Positions 44,014 to 55,074 of a stretch of 64,000 nt of DNA are shown piece after piece. The stretch spans positions 1,116,001 to 1,180,000 of the forward strand of contig BRON01000011.1 of NCBI GenBank assembly GCA_024345305.1, given 5' to 3'. Numbering within the stretch: the stretch's first letter is position 1; the number at the start of each line of letters is the position of its first letter. The translations under genes were made by a program, and so were the position numbers. Origin of the DNA: Mrakia gelida. Lineage: Eukaryota; Basidiomycota; Tremellomycetes; Cystofilobasidiales; Mrakiaceae. The notes under the pieces were generated by a model, which had not been told where the DNA came from, made no database searches, and was given only the letters and a program-made list of their open reading frames with translations.

Positions 44014-45915
44014 ATGGGCCCAAAGCCTTCCTTTCCTCGGATACTCGCACAGTCGAGTAGGCAGTCCTATCATCACCCAGCATCCCATCTTGCTTCGACA
44101 TCTCCTGCCCTCCTTCGCCTCTCCTCGTCAACGCTCTGCCGTCCGAGCTTCCGACCTCGACCTCATCACCTTCCCCTCCCCTCCCCCTCTTTCCTCTCTC
44201 GTCGCTCCTACGTCAAGCCAGCTTGGACACCGAAGGAGAAGGATGAAATCGTATTCTTAACCCAGTCTCTGATCCAACGGAAGACGCTCGCCATAGCAAG
44301 TGCTGCGACGGCGAACTCAGACCTAAGGGAAGCAGACGTCGACACTCTCCGAAGCGAGATCGGATCCTTAACGAAGGCTCTCGAGGAGGTCCTTCAGGCT
44401 GAGAAGGTCAGGTCTCTCTCTCTCACAATCCCCTACCTCAGCGCCTCAGCTGACTCGAAATCTGGTTTCTCTCGGCCTCCAGTCCCATCAAGAAACAACC
44501 TCGATGTCCCTCCTCGACCCGGACCTCGAACTCCGTTCCCTCGCCCTAGCCGACCTCCCCTCCCTCCTCACCACCCTCGAAGAATCCCAAGCGCTCCTCC
44601 GAACCCTCCTCCTCTCCCAACGTCCCTCTCCAACCTCCCCACTCAACCTAGCACCCATCCTCATCGACTTCACCCCAGGAGAAGGAGGTCCAGACTCCTG
44701 TCTCTGGATCGCCAACCTCCTCAAGATCTACGAGAAGGAATTCGTGAAAGAAGGGTGGAAGTGGAAAGTCGTGAACGAACGGTGGACGACGATCACGGGG
44801 AGTACAACTGGGACGTTCGGGTTGAAGGAGTGTAGTGTGGAGGTGTGGGATCCGAAGGTTGGACGGGGCCGGGGGGGAGAGGGGGAGGTGGGTGTGTTTG
44901 GGAGAATGAAGTGGGAGACGGGAGTGCATAGGTTGCAGATGATTAGTGAGGCGGATAAGGCGGGGAGGATCATGACTAGTGCGGCGGTAGTCTACGTCAG
45001 TTTTGTTGATCCCTTCGTCTTCTTCTGCGTCGTTCGTCTCGTCTGACCTTTCTTTTTCTTTCACGCGTTTGTTCGTCAGGTCCTTCCGACGGGCCCTCTC
45101 GTCAGCGATGGGATAGATGAGGAAGTACTGGATATGAAGGACGTGAGAGTAGATGTGATGAAGTCAAGTGGGCCTGGAGGGCAGGTAAGTATCGACCTCC
45201 TCCTCTTCTCGAACGAACGAACCTCGTTCTGACGCGTCTCTCCCTATCTCTCCCTTTGCTTTCTTCCCTCCTCTCCAGCACGTCAACAAAACCGAATCGG
45301 CAGTCCGAGTCGTCCATATCCCGACGAACATCACCGTCAACATGCAAGACTCGCGGAGTCAAGCGGAGGTGAGTCGAACCACTCGTCATTTGGTCGTCGA
45401 CGCGTGCTTCTCTGCTTCTTCTGTTGATCCTCCCTCTGACTCCTTTTCTCCTCCCACCCCCTTTTGGTTCGTCGTGGCAGAACAAATCCAACGCCATAGC
45501 CATCCTCCGCTCCCGTCTAATGGACCTCCGTCGTCAAGCTCGAGCCGACGAGGTTCAGGCGCAGAAGAAGTCCTCGATTCGAGGAACGTCGAAGTCCGAT
45601 CGCGTGAGGACGTATAATCATCAGCAGGTGCGTCTTTGTTTCCCCCTTCTTTTTTCCCTTTCTCCTCTTCCTGTCCTCGATGGGCTCTCTTGTTTCGGCC
45701 TCTCGCTCGCGCTGACTCTCTTCCTCTCGTTCTCCTCTTCCTTCGTTTCTTTTCAGGGTCGAGTAACCGACCATCGCATCAACCTCTCCGTCCCTCTCCT
45801 CTCTGTCGAACAAGGTGGTCTCGGACTCGAAACGATCCATGAGGGTCTCGACGAGCGGGAGGAGGACGATCGGTTGAAGGAGCTGAGGGAGGAGTTGGAA
45901 GCAGAGGGAGTTTGA
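44014..45915 (+). CDS. MRF1: Mitochondrial peptide chain release factor 1
   Basis: Six or so exons. The N-terminal part is basic and Ser-rich ([18 protein letters not shown]) with a likely presequence, then a coiled region ([20 protein letters not shown]) and the RF1 domain [20 protein letters not shown]. The conserved RF-1 core follows: [16 protein letters not shown], the GGQ peptidyl-hydrolase motif in KSSGPGGQ | [16 protein letters not shown] (the junction falls immediately after Gln), [20 protein letters not shown], and [12 protein letters not shown] near the end. It catalyses hydrolysis of peptidyl-tRNA at mitochondrial UAA/UAG codons. The codon-recognition loop lies in the poorly aligned segment before the GGQ and cannot be judged by eye. 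Confidence 0.9.
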
Positions 45916-46043
45916 TCATGGACCTTGCTCTCTTTTTCTCATCGAACGAAGGCGAAAGTCATGCCTCTCTTCTCGTCGAAAGAAAGCAGAAAGTCGTCAA
46001 ACATATGATCCTAGCTCTCTACGTAGGATCTCTTGCTATTACT

Positions 46044-49000
46044 CTACTCTATCTCAACCATCTTCTCCCTCCCAAGCAGTTCCAAAGCGAGGTTCCACCA
46101 CACGAGTTGCTCGTCGCTCATCTCCTTGCCCTTCATCCGGGTCGCGACGATGGAGTTGAGCTGGGTTCGGATGTACTTGAGGGCAAGGAGGGTCTTGGGT
46201 GCGACGAGGAGTTTGAGCTTTCGGTCGAGTTGGAGGGAGGAGGCGGCGAGCTGAGGAGGGAACGGAGAGGAAGAGCAGGTCAGTTCGTTCGTAATTCCAT
46301 AGGAGAAGAAGGGAGTCGAGGCAAGAGGGGAGAGAAACGAACCTTGAAGTCTACCTCTCCACAGAGAAGAACAAGAGCTCGATCGTCAACGGGTCCGGTT
46401 TCCCAAGCGTAGAGCTTCTTCGAGTGCCTGCGAGAGCAGAAAACAGATGGACGACGCGTCGGAATTCGAATCAGCTTCGTCTCCTTCCTCTCTCCTCTCA
46501 CTTCAATCACCATTCGACCTCACATGATCGTGAAGAACGCGAGATGGTTCGATCCGAAGTCCATCGCCTTGACCCTGAAGTTGACACTCGAGGGATGGAT
46601 GCTCGCCGGCTGGTTGTTGCTGAACGTCTTGAGCTGCCAACTGACGGGATCGATCGAGAGGATCTTGGGGAAGAGTCCTGCTGCCAGAGCTGCTGAAATC
46701 ATGTGGGTATCGGCCGAGTTGACGTCAAGTTCGGCTGGGATGGGGAGGAAGCGGAATCGACCTCGAGAGAACCGAGCTCTGCAAGGAAGAGAAGGCGGAA
46801 GTGAGGGTCAGCGAAAGGCTCGACGAACGAGGGTCGAGAGCGAGGTGGATGGATGGACAAACCTGCTGATGGTGTTTCGCTGCTCGTCCGAAACGTTGAC
46901 GAATCCAGAGTCGACGAGGTAGCTGAAGAGAAGAAAGAGAGAGGTCAGCGTGGCTCCAAAACGCACGGAGGTCGAATAGCGGACCCGACGACTCACGAGA
47001 ACAGCTGCTGTCGAAGCTCCTCGATCTGCTGAAGGTTCTGATGAGACAAAAAGTTCTTCCGGCAGAACTGTCGAACGAAGTTAGGATTCGCTGAAGCTCG
47101 TCTCCAACTCGAGAACGCGTTGTGGAGGGTCAAGAAGTCGGAGTTGTCTGTTCGAAAGAAGACCCAGTCAGCTCATGGCTTCGAGAGCGAGAAGGTGGAG
47201 ATGGGAACGTACCAATCTTGAACGAAGATTTGGCTCGATCTGCCTCCTGCTCGAGTCCGAAGGGAGCGACGAAGGGCGACTTGGAGTTGAGCGTTGCGGC
47301 GATGGTGAGAGCAGGGTCGAGGCACTTGAACAAGGCGGCGGTGAGGAGGAACTTCCCTGAAGACGCGAAGCAGTGGACTGGTCAGCCTCGAGGTCTGGAG
47401 GAGTGAACGACTCGAGTGTACTGACCGAGATGAACGTCCATCGGGAGCTTCGAAAGCAGCCGACCCATCGGCGTGATTTCCTCGTTCGACGTCAGAGCTT
47501 TGACCTCGACGAGGGAAGAGATGGCTGAGGGAAGAGAGGGGAGAGGAGAGAGGGGGAGTCAGTCTCGTGAAAAACAAACCAGGAAGAGATGAGGACGACT
47601 CACCTCGCTGAATGTTGAGCGACAACGGGGGATCCAGAGCTTTTGACAGCACGTCCTCGATGGTCGAACCGATCTTAATCTTGAGGATCTTGATTCGAAG
47701 CGCCAGATCCTGGAGCGAGAGCCGAAGCATCTCGGGGAGAGGATGATCCTGCATCTGAGTCTCGTGTCGAAGCTTGGTGAAGAGATGGAACGCGAGTCCT
47801 TCCTGAACTCGACCGGCTCGTCCTCGTCGTTGAGCAGCGTTACTCTTCGCGATCCAGGTTTCGACGAGCTTGGAGATCTGCCTCTTCTCGTCGAATCTGG
47901 TGCAAAGGAACGAAGCCGAGCGTAGTCAGCTTCAGCCGCGAGGAGGACGATAGCGAGCAGAGACGCGTCGAACGAACCTCATCTCTCGATGCTTTCCACT
48001 GTCGATCACGCAGACGATATCGGGGATGGTGACTCCCGTCTCGGCGATGTTGGTGGAGATGACGATCTTCCGCACTCCAGGAGGAGGGTTGTTGAAGACG
48101 GCGGCTTGTCCCTCGGACGAGACACTGGTGAACGAAAGGAAGAGGGAGGCGACGCGTCAGAATCCGTTCGACGCGTCAAAGGCAAACGAGAGAGACTTAC
48201 CTCGAGTGAAGAGGGTAGATTACAAAGTTTCCGGCGTTTCCGAACGCAGCGTGATCTTGGAGAAGGTCGTTAAGTCGTCGAATTTCGTTCCTGAAAGTCG
48301 AGGGAGGGAGGAGGTCAGCAACGAGGCGGCGTTTCAGCGAGAGCGACGGACTGGAGAAAACTCACATTCCGGGCATGAAGATAAGAATGGAAGCTGAAAA
48401 CTGGAGGTAGGCGGGATCCTCGAAGCAGAGTCGCTCAAGGAGTCGAACGATCTGAGACGACGAAGAGAAAGAAAGGTCAGCTTTCACTTGAGAGAATGCG
48501 ACGAGCTCCGATTCAACGAGAACGGAACTCACGAGGTCGTAAGGTATCAGACGATCGTCCAGGAAGTTGACTGTAGACACCGTCTTGGCTCCGTATTTCT
48601 TCTCGAGCTTGACGGGAGCAGCTTCCTTCTTCGTCCCATCCTCGTCCTCGTCCTCGTCTCCCAGGATGTCCTCGTTCCAGTCGAGTTTTGGTGGTCGTCC
48701 CTTCTGGTTCCTCCCATCTGAAGAAACGGTGAACAAAGAGTGAGGAGATCAGTCTTCGAGCCCTCGAAGAACGAGACGAGACGAAGAAGGGGAAGACGGA
48801 ACTCACATCTCCTCGCGTACTGAGACTCCCCGTTGATGAACCACTTGCTGTACTCGACGGCGTCCTCGAGGAAGAAAGTCCGAACGGGGAAGGTCCTTCC
48901 AGGAACCGAGAGAGTCGGGCATCCTCCAAAGAAGTCGGAGATCTTGTCGGCGTCGACGGTGGCACTCATCAGGACGATTCTGAAGAAAGGAAGACGAGAG

Positions 49001-52000
49001 TCGAGGGTCAGTCGAGAGAGCGAGAGACTCGAGGGAGAACGGATAGACGTACTTGAGATCCTTGCGTTGCTCGAGAAGAGTCTTGAGGACGATGAGGAGG
49101 AAGTCGGCTGGGAAGGACGGAGGAGAGAGCGAGTCAGCGAGCGTCGGACGCGTCGGGAGACAAGGCACCGTCGAGACTCACACTCGATGGATCTCTCGTG
49201 AACCTCATCGACGATGATGTGCTGGTAGAGAGAAGCGCGCGATGACAGTCAGCGTTGGTCGAGAAGAAGGAATGACGCGTCAAAGCTCACAGTGATCTCG
49301 TCGAAAGCAGTTCCCTTCCCTCCGTTGGGAGCAGTCCCTCCCTCGAGCATTCGAAGAGCGATACCGTTGGTCACGAAGGCGAGTCTCTGTCCGTTCAACG
49401 AGCGAGGAGGTCAGTCAGTGGAAGCTCGAGGGTCTTCGAGGAAGAGAAAGAACTCGACCGACCGTGTTTTTCGAAACACAACTCTCCAACCTAATCGAGT
49501 ACCCAACGAGCGACGACATCGATCCGACCTGACCAGCCGAGTCTCCGAGCTCCTGCGAGACTCGTTGAGCGAGGGAGATGGCTGAGATTCGACGAGGTTC
49601 GGTCACGTAAATCTTGCAGGGTTTCCCCTTCGCGAGTTGGTCTTCGAGGATGAAGGAGGGAAGTTGGGTTGATTTTCCACTGCGAGGGTGAAGAGAAGGC
49701 GAAACGAGTTAGCAGAGGGTCAAATAGTTGGCGGATATTGAGAAGAAGACTCACCATCCAGTCTCTCCACTGAGAACGAGGATCTGGGACTGTTCGAGGG
49801 TGTTGACGATGGTGTCTCGATACGACGCGATGGGAAGCTTCGACCGTTGTTGCTGTTGAACAGGAAACAAGTTAGGGTCAGCGAGGAAGAGAGAACGGAG
49901 CAGGATGAGGGACATGAGACGTACGAGCATCGCCTGATAAGCTGGACTGGCTTGTCTTCGAGCGAAGTCGGCCATCATCTGAGCGGACGCGGACTCGGTC
50001 ATCGTCGGAGCTGGGAGAGGTGGTGGTGGAGGTAAGGAATCGAATCCAGGAATGAGCTTGAAGTTCGACTTCGCAGGCTGTTTGGCGCGAGATCAAAAAA
50101 GAAAGAGAGGAATCAGCGAGGGTCAGAAGCGAAGTCCTCGCTCGACGCGTCGAAACTGACCTTCAACTCCGCCTCCTCGTCCTTCGCCAACCTCGCCTCC
50201 AAAATTCCTCTCAGCATCGCCCACGTCCCTCTCCTCTCCCTATCCACGTTGTCCTTCTTCTTCTCCTCCAGCTCGTCCCAGAGATCTCTAAACACAGGCG
50301 GCAGCAGCCTCCACATCCCTCGCTCTCCTCGTCCTTCCACCGCGTTCAACTCGTGCAGCGCCAACGTCGCGACGTAGTTCTCCGCCTCAGCGACAGTCCA
50401 GCAACCCACGTCCTCCATCCTCCACTCCTGCAAGCGTCCAGTCGCCCATCGGATCTTGAGCGCGACTCGAGCAGCTCGGAAGGATCCGGAGAGAGGAGTG
50501 TAGTCGACGAGGGAGAAGCGGTCGAGTTTGACGACGAGGGTTTGGAGGGAGGATTTGGGAGTTGGCGAGGAGGAGGCGAAGGATTTAGGGAGAGGCATGG
50601 CTCGAACGGTGATGAGATCGCCGGTGGTAGCGTCGGTTTCGGTCTCCTCGAACATCTGGTGGAAAGTGAAACGAGAAGACGCGTCAAAAAGGGTCGCGAG
50701 GCGAAGGAAGATGAGACAGTTCGGGACTGACCGAAAGAAGACCCTCAGGCTCTCCATCCTCGTCCTTGATGTTGAGTACTGTATCGAAGACGTCGGTGAG
50801 GGAGCTCTCGAGGTCGGGCGAGGGGATGAGAGGCGTCGATGGTTCCGTCGGGAGAGGTCCCTTGCCGTTGAGACGAGCCTCGAGCAGATCAGCCTCGGCC
50901 TTCTGTTTCAGAGCTCGGTACTCCGCATCTGAGAAACGGGAGGTTGAAAGAAGAGAAGAGGTCAGGTCTGATCGCGAGACGCGACGCGACGGCTCAAGGT
51001 CGCGAGAGGGTCGACTCACCAGACTCCTTCTCGCCAAAGAAGTACATCGCCTTCACGACCTCCATCCTCTTCCTGATCCTCCCAGCCTCCTCGGGTTCCT
51101 GCACGACCACCGCTCCCTTCTTGGGTCCCTTCTTCTGCTTCCCTCCCGACTTTCCCTTGCCAGGACCTCCAGCGTGGCCGAGGAGAGTCTCGAGTTTGAG
51201 CCTGAGCGTGGCATACTCGGTGTTGGGTTCAGCCTCATCGTCATCTGAGCTGTCGGATCCGTTGGCCCAGAGAGCCCGAGGTTTCGCGACGATGGTAGGG
51301 GTCGAGGGAGGAAGGAGACCGTTTGTGGGTTGAGTCGGCGTGGTGGGTGGAAGAGCGACGGGTTTCGCTGGAGGAGGAGTTCGAGGTCGAGGTGTGGTAG
51401 GGACGAGAGGAGTCATGGGAGTCGAAGGTATCGGGATGTCTGGATGAAAAGAAGACGAGAGATGAGGTCGAGTCGAGTCAAAGGAGGAATTGAAGCAAAG
51501 GTCACCGTTCTTGGGAGCGAAGTCTCCCTCCTGCATCACCTCGTCCTCCGAGCAGTGAAGGAAGAGCTGCAAGAAACGGAACTCGAGTCAGTCCTGTTCG
51601 TGCAAGAGAGGTATAGGAAACCACTCACCCAATCCATAGCATCTTCGAGCTCCCACCCAGCCGTCAAGGCTTTCAAGCACTCCTCGACTCGCTCCGGCGC
51701 GAATCCGATCTTGACCAAGATCCCATGGGTGATGGCGAGTCGAAGGAGGAGCTTCTCCGAGTCCATCGAGACGATCTGAGGAGAAGCTGTTGCGTACGAA
51801 AACAAGGAAGAACGCGAAGACGGTCAGGTCCGAGGTTCAGCACGAGAGAGATGGACGAGAGTAGGTTGAACGAACCTTCGACCTCCTCCGCCTGGTGAGC
51901 GAGTTCCAAGGCTCGTTCTCGGATGGATTCGGGGATGTCGAACTTGGGGAAGCCCTTGGCTTGTCTCTTCTCGAAGTCAATGGTCTGTGGAGGGTGAGCG

Positions 52001-52514
52001 AGGAGAAAGAACGAGATCAGCATCCTTCCATCTCGGGAAGGAAGGGAGCGCGAGAGAAGGGTTGAAGCTCACCTTGACACCTCTGGCGACCTCCTTGTCT
52101 ACCTTCTCCTGCATCTTCTCTACGAGACCCTGAAGATAACTCTCCTCCTTCTCCCACTCCTCTTCCTCGGGCTTCTTGCTCGCGTCTCCAGCAGCTCCTC
52201 CTCCCTCGACGGCAACTCCTCCGTTGACTCCTCCAGCTCCTCCTGCTCCTCCTGCTCCGTTCGAGTCAGCGACGATGTCCGAGGCGACGGCTTCCTCCTC
52301 GGGTGAAGGTTCGACGACGGGTTGAGGCTTCTTGGGGATCGAAGTCGTAGCGAAAGTCCTGAAGAGAAGAGAAAGACGAACGAATCAGCGAAAGAAAGAC
52401 GCGAGAGCGAAAGAGGAAAGGAGGAGACGAGGTTGAGCTTGGTGGAAGAGCGAAGGAGGAGGGATCTGCTCACCTTGCGACGGCCGGCAAGGCGGACTTT
52501 TTCTTCTTCGCCAT
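46044..52514 (-). CDS. UBA-containing DExH-box RNA helicase (DHX29/ucp12-like)
   Basis: About 25 exons and roughly 1,500 residues. The start is [14 protein letters not shown]. An Ala/Gly-rich acidic stretch precedes a UBA-like domain ([20 protein letters not shown], continuing LEDAMDWLFLHC across an intron). After a linker and an RWD-like region ([20 protein letters not shown] at its end), the helicase core begins: [19 protein letters not shown] (P-loop formed across an intron), [28 protein letters not shown] (DEVH box), and [13 protein letters not shown] (motif VI, about 47815-47845). The C-terminus has the HA2/OB-fold region and ends [23 protein letters not shown] plus DExH core matches S. 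pombe ucp12 and animal DHX29/DHX57; DHX29 acts in scanning of structured 5' UTRs. The exact orthologue is uncertain. Confidence 0.85.
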
Positions 52515-53236
52515 ATACCCACTCGCTTTATCGATGAAGAGGTGAAGCTACGGGGGTCCAGAAGACGAGAGGAAGAGGAGAGGGAGGGGAGGAGGGAGGG
52601 GGTTGGAACGAGTCCAAGGGAGGAGGGAAGGACAACGACCGAACGGAAAGACCTAAAGACGAGCAAGAAAAACGAGTCAGTCAAGATGGATCATAGCATC
52701 GTATTGACGTGTACGTGTCGTGAGGAAGACGAGCTCACGGTGGAGAAGAGAGCTGGAGAGGTGAAGGGAAGGAGAGGTGGAAGGAGGGGAGGAGAGGTCG
52801 AGATCAGATCTTCGTTCGTTCGCACTCGCTTCGGGTTGAGAGAAGAGCAAATTTGCACTTACTTTTGGAGACCAGTCGAGTGGTCTGTTGATGAGAGGGT
52901 ACAGTGTATTTGCCGAGATGGAGCTAAGTTGAGTAGGAAGGAGAACGTAGAAGGTGGGAGGGAGGAGACGCCGAGCTTTCGCGCGACCTCGTCGAGATCG
53001 AGTCGAGTCAAGCCCTTCGCTACCGAGAAGGACGATTTTATCGAGTCATCAGAGTCCACGTTCTGTGAGGATGCCATCTTAAGGCTAAATCCCCCGAAAA
53101 AGCGACAAAAAAGCATCGGAGGCAAATCCTCGAAAGTCGAAGCTCGTCGACGTCAGCTCGCTCCTTCTCCCTCGTCCGCATCTCTCTCCACTCCCTCCTT
53201 CCTCTTCTCTTCCATCCCTCGGTTCCTTCTCCTCAG
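52515..53236. promoter_or_regulatory. Divergent promoter region, DExH helicase / coiled-coil F-box copy 4
   Basis: 722 bp between oppositely oriented start codons. It contains a doubtful minus-strand ORF (separate entry) that may be a 5' UTR exon of the helicase transcript: its end reads AAAA|GTAAGT and a CTGACT...CTTTAG acceptor lies near 52657. The sequence just before the plus-strand ATG (CTCCTCAG|ATG) looks like a splice acceptor, so copy 4 may also have a 5' UTR intron. Confidence 0.4.
52859..53077 (-). CDS. Doubtful small ORF, possibly a 5' leader exon
   Basis: ATG at 53077 opens 72 codons (MASSQNVDSDDSIKSSFSVA, then KGLTRLDLDEVARKLGV) to TAA. Composition is protein-like. However, the stop overlaps a strong donor (AAAA|GTAAGT), so this may instead be the first non-coding or upstream-ORF exon of the DExH helicase gene. 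Splicing onward gives an ORF out of frame with the helicase start. No family recognised. Confidence 0.25.
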   Translation of the reverse strand: MASSQNVDSDDSIKSSFSVAKGLTRLDLDEVARKLGVSSLPPSTFSFLLNLAPSRQIHCTLSSTDHSTGLQK

Positions 53237-54550
53237 ATGCACCTCGAACAACGACTCGCCGCTCTCGAGAAGGCCGATAAGCAGAAGGCTACCCTCATCG
53301 AGGCTCAAAGGGCTTCCATCGCTCGTCTCTCGACCGAGAACGAAGCTCACTCCACCTCCCTCACTCAACTCTCCTCCTCCCTCGCTCGTCTCTCTTCAGA
53401 GAACGAAGCTCTTCGAACCAGGAACGAGGAGCAGGACACGATCCTCGTGGACCTTTCGAGGAAGGCTTTCCCTAAGGGGTGCTGGATCTGGTCGAAGAGC
53501 GAGATGGAGGACAAGCAGGACGGTCGATGGGCATGGTCTTTGAGTGTAAGTCCCTCGTCGCTGCCATCGACTTGTCGTCCCCATTACCTCGTAGCCCTGA
53601 CCCTCTTCTAACTCACTTTCTGCACCTCGTATCTACAGGAGCAGGAGAAGAAACCAACCCAATCTCGAGCCGTCGTCAGACGCGTCGTTCTCCTCCTCTC
53701 CCTCCCCGTCGAACTTCTCCTCCTCATCGCGTCTTTCCTGGAGAAGAACGATCGACTCAGACTCGCTCTAGTCTGCTTCAGGTTCTTCGACATCCTTTCC
53801 CAGGAACTGTACTCCAAGGCATTCTTGAAGGAGGCGAGAGTGGTTTCCTTTTTTGAAGCGAATGTGAGGTTTGTCTCTCACCGACCTCCTACATCCTGCA
53901 AGCTGACTCAAATCATCAAATTACTTTCCTCAACACAGCGAGACCTCTACTTCTCGACTTCCCATCGTCTTGATTCCCTTCGTTCGATGAAGAGCCTCGC
54001 CCTGCGCACTCCGTCTTCCTTCCCCGACTTCCCTCCCTCCAACGGTGTTACTCAACCACTCGTCCGAGTCAGGAGGCTCCGGGTTACTGCGAGAAACCTC
54101 CAGACCTGTGTCGCCTTCTACGCTCCCCTCCTTCGAATCGTTGAGCCCATCTGCTTCTCCATCTACCAACAACGCAACGCTGGACTCCCACCTACCGTCG
54201 TTCGCGTCCCTGCATCCCTCTTCAGCTTCACCGAGGGGTGGAGAAGGGTCGAACAAGTCCGTTTCTACGGTCCGTCAAGCCTACCCTTCCTCGAAGGAAG
54301 CTCAGACACGCTCGCGATCTCCATCCAGGGCAGACAGCCGAACTCGTCTCAATTCCTCATCCAGCACCGCGACAAAAAGTGGGAGTGGGAGGGAACGAGG
54401 TTCTCGTCATCCCTCGTTCTAGATCGTCTCAATTCTCACCAGTTAGGTTCGCGGGTCGAGAAGAACGTTGGAGTCGTCGCGTTCTTCACGGAGGGGAAGC
54501 CGTCGGTCGAAGGGCGTCCCGTGTCCGGAGATTCGTTTCTATGTATCTAG
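53237..54550 (+). CDS. Coiled-coil/F-box protein, family copy 4
   Basis: Exons 53237-53545 (103 codons), 53639-53863 (75 codons), 53939-54550 (203 codons plus TAG), all phase 0. Exon 1 is the most regular coiled coil of the family (LEQRLAALEKADKQKATLIE, SLARLSSENEALRTRNEEQD) and ends in FPKGCWIWSKS...GRWAWSLS. Exon 2 has the best F-box of the window: LPVELLLLIASFLEKNDRL, LALVCFRFFDILSQELYS. Exon 3 has VPASLFSFTEGWRRVEQVRF and ends SGDSFLCI. It is 29 kb from copy 3 yet is its closest relative here. Predicted SCF adaptor; the partner bound by the C-terminal domain is unknown. Confidence 0.8.
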
Positions 54551-55074
54551 TTCAGCTCGTTTCGTTTCGTTACTCTAGCTCAACCTGAGTAGTTCGTCTC
54601 ATGCTGCCTCGTCTCTGGACCTGGAGATCTTTCGCAGCGAAAGAAGAGCTGGACTCGAGATCTCGAGAGATTCGCGACGCGACGCGACGCGTCGAGTCCA
54701 GAGATCGAGATCGAGACTGCAGCCACTCTGCTTTCGCTTCCTGCTCGGACCGATTCTCGGGGTGCATACTCCTGCGCCGAACTCACGGAGACTTCGTGCT
54801 CTGGGTATCATGCGATAGGAAAAACGGAGAAGGAGAGTGAGATTAGACTAGAGACGAGAAGAAAAGGAAGGATCGAGAGCGAGAGACGAGAAAGAAAGTG
54901 CAACCAGTGTTCTCCAAAGATGATCAAACCTGATGCGAAACCGAGACCAAATCGAAAAGAGATGCGAACGAAGGCAAACAAACGAAAGAACGAAGGAGGG
55001 AGGAAAAGATGCGAAACAACGACGAAACCGAAACGCGACTGATGCAGAGCAGACAAATCAACCACATTTCGTCC
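54551..55074. other. Convergent intergenic region with hairpins
   Basis: 524 bp between the stops of copy 4 (+) and the sirtuin (-). Contains two inverted repeats (next entry); nothing else recognised. Confidence 0.45.
54631..54701. terminator. Inverted repeats in the 3' region of coiled-coil/F-box copy 4
   Basis: CTGGACTCGA at 54649-54658 pairs perfectly with TCGAGTCCAG at 54692-54701 (10-bp stem, 33-nt loop made of GACGCG repeats). Just upstream CTTTCG-CAG-CGAAAG forms a second small hairpin (about 54629-54643). They lie about 80-150 bp after the stop codon and could affect 3' end formation or mRNA stability; this role is inferred. Confidence 0.4.

Noticed and set aside
52542..53543. 333-codon plus-strand ORF overlapping the promoter and first exon of coiled-coil/F-box copy 4
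   Set aside because: Composition is Arg/Ser/Glu-rich shadow sequence and it overlaps a well-supported exon in another frame.
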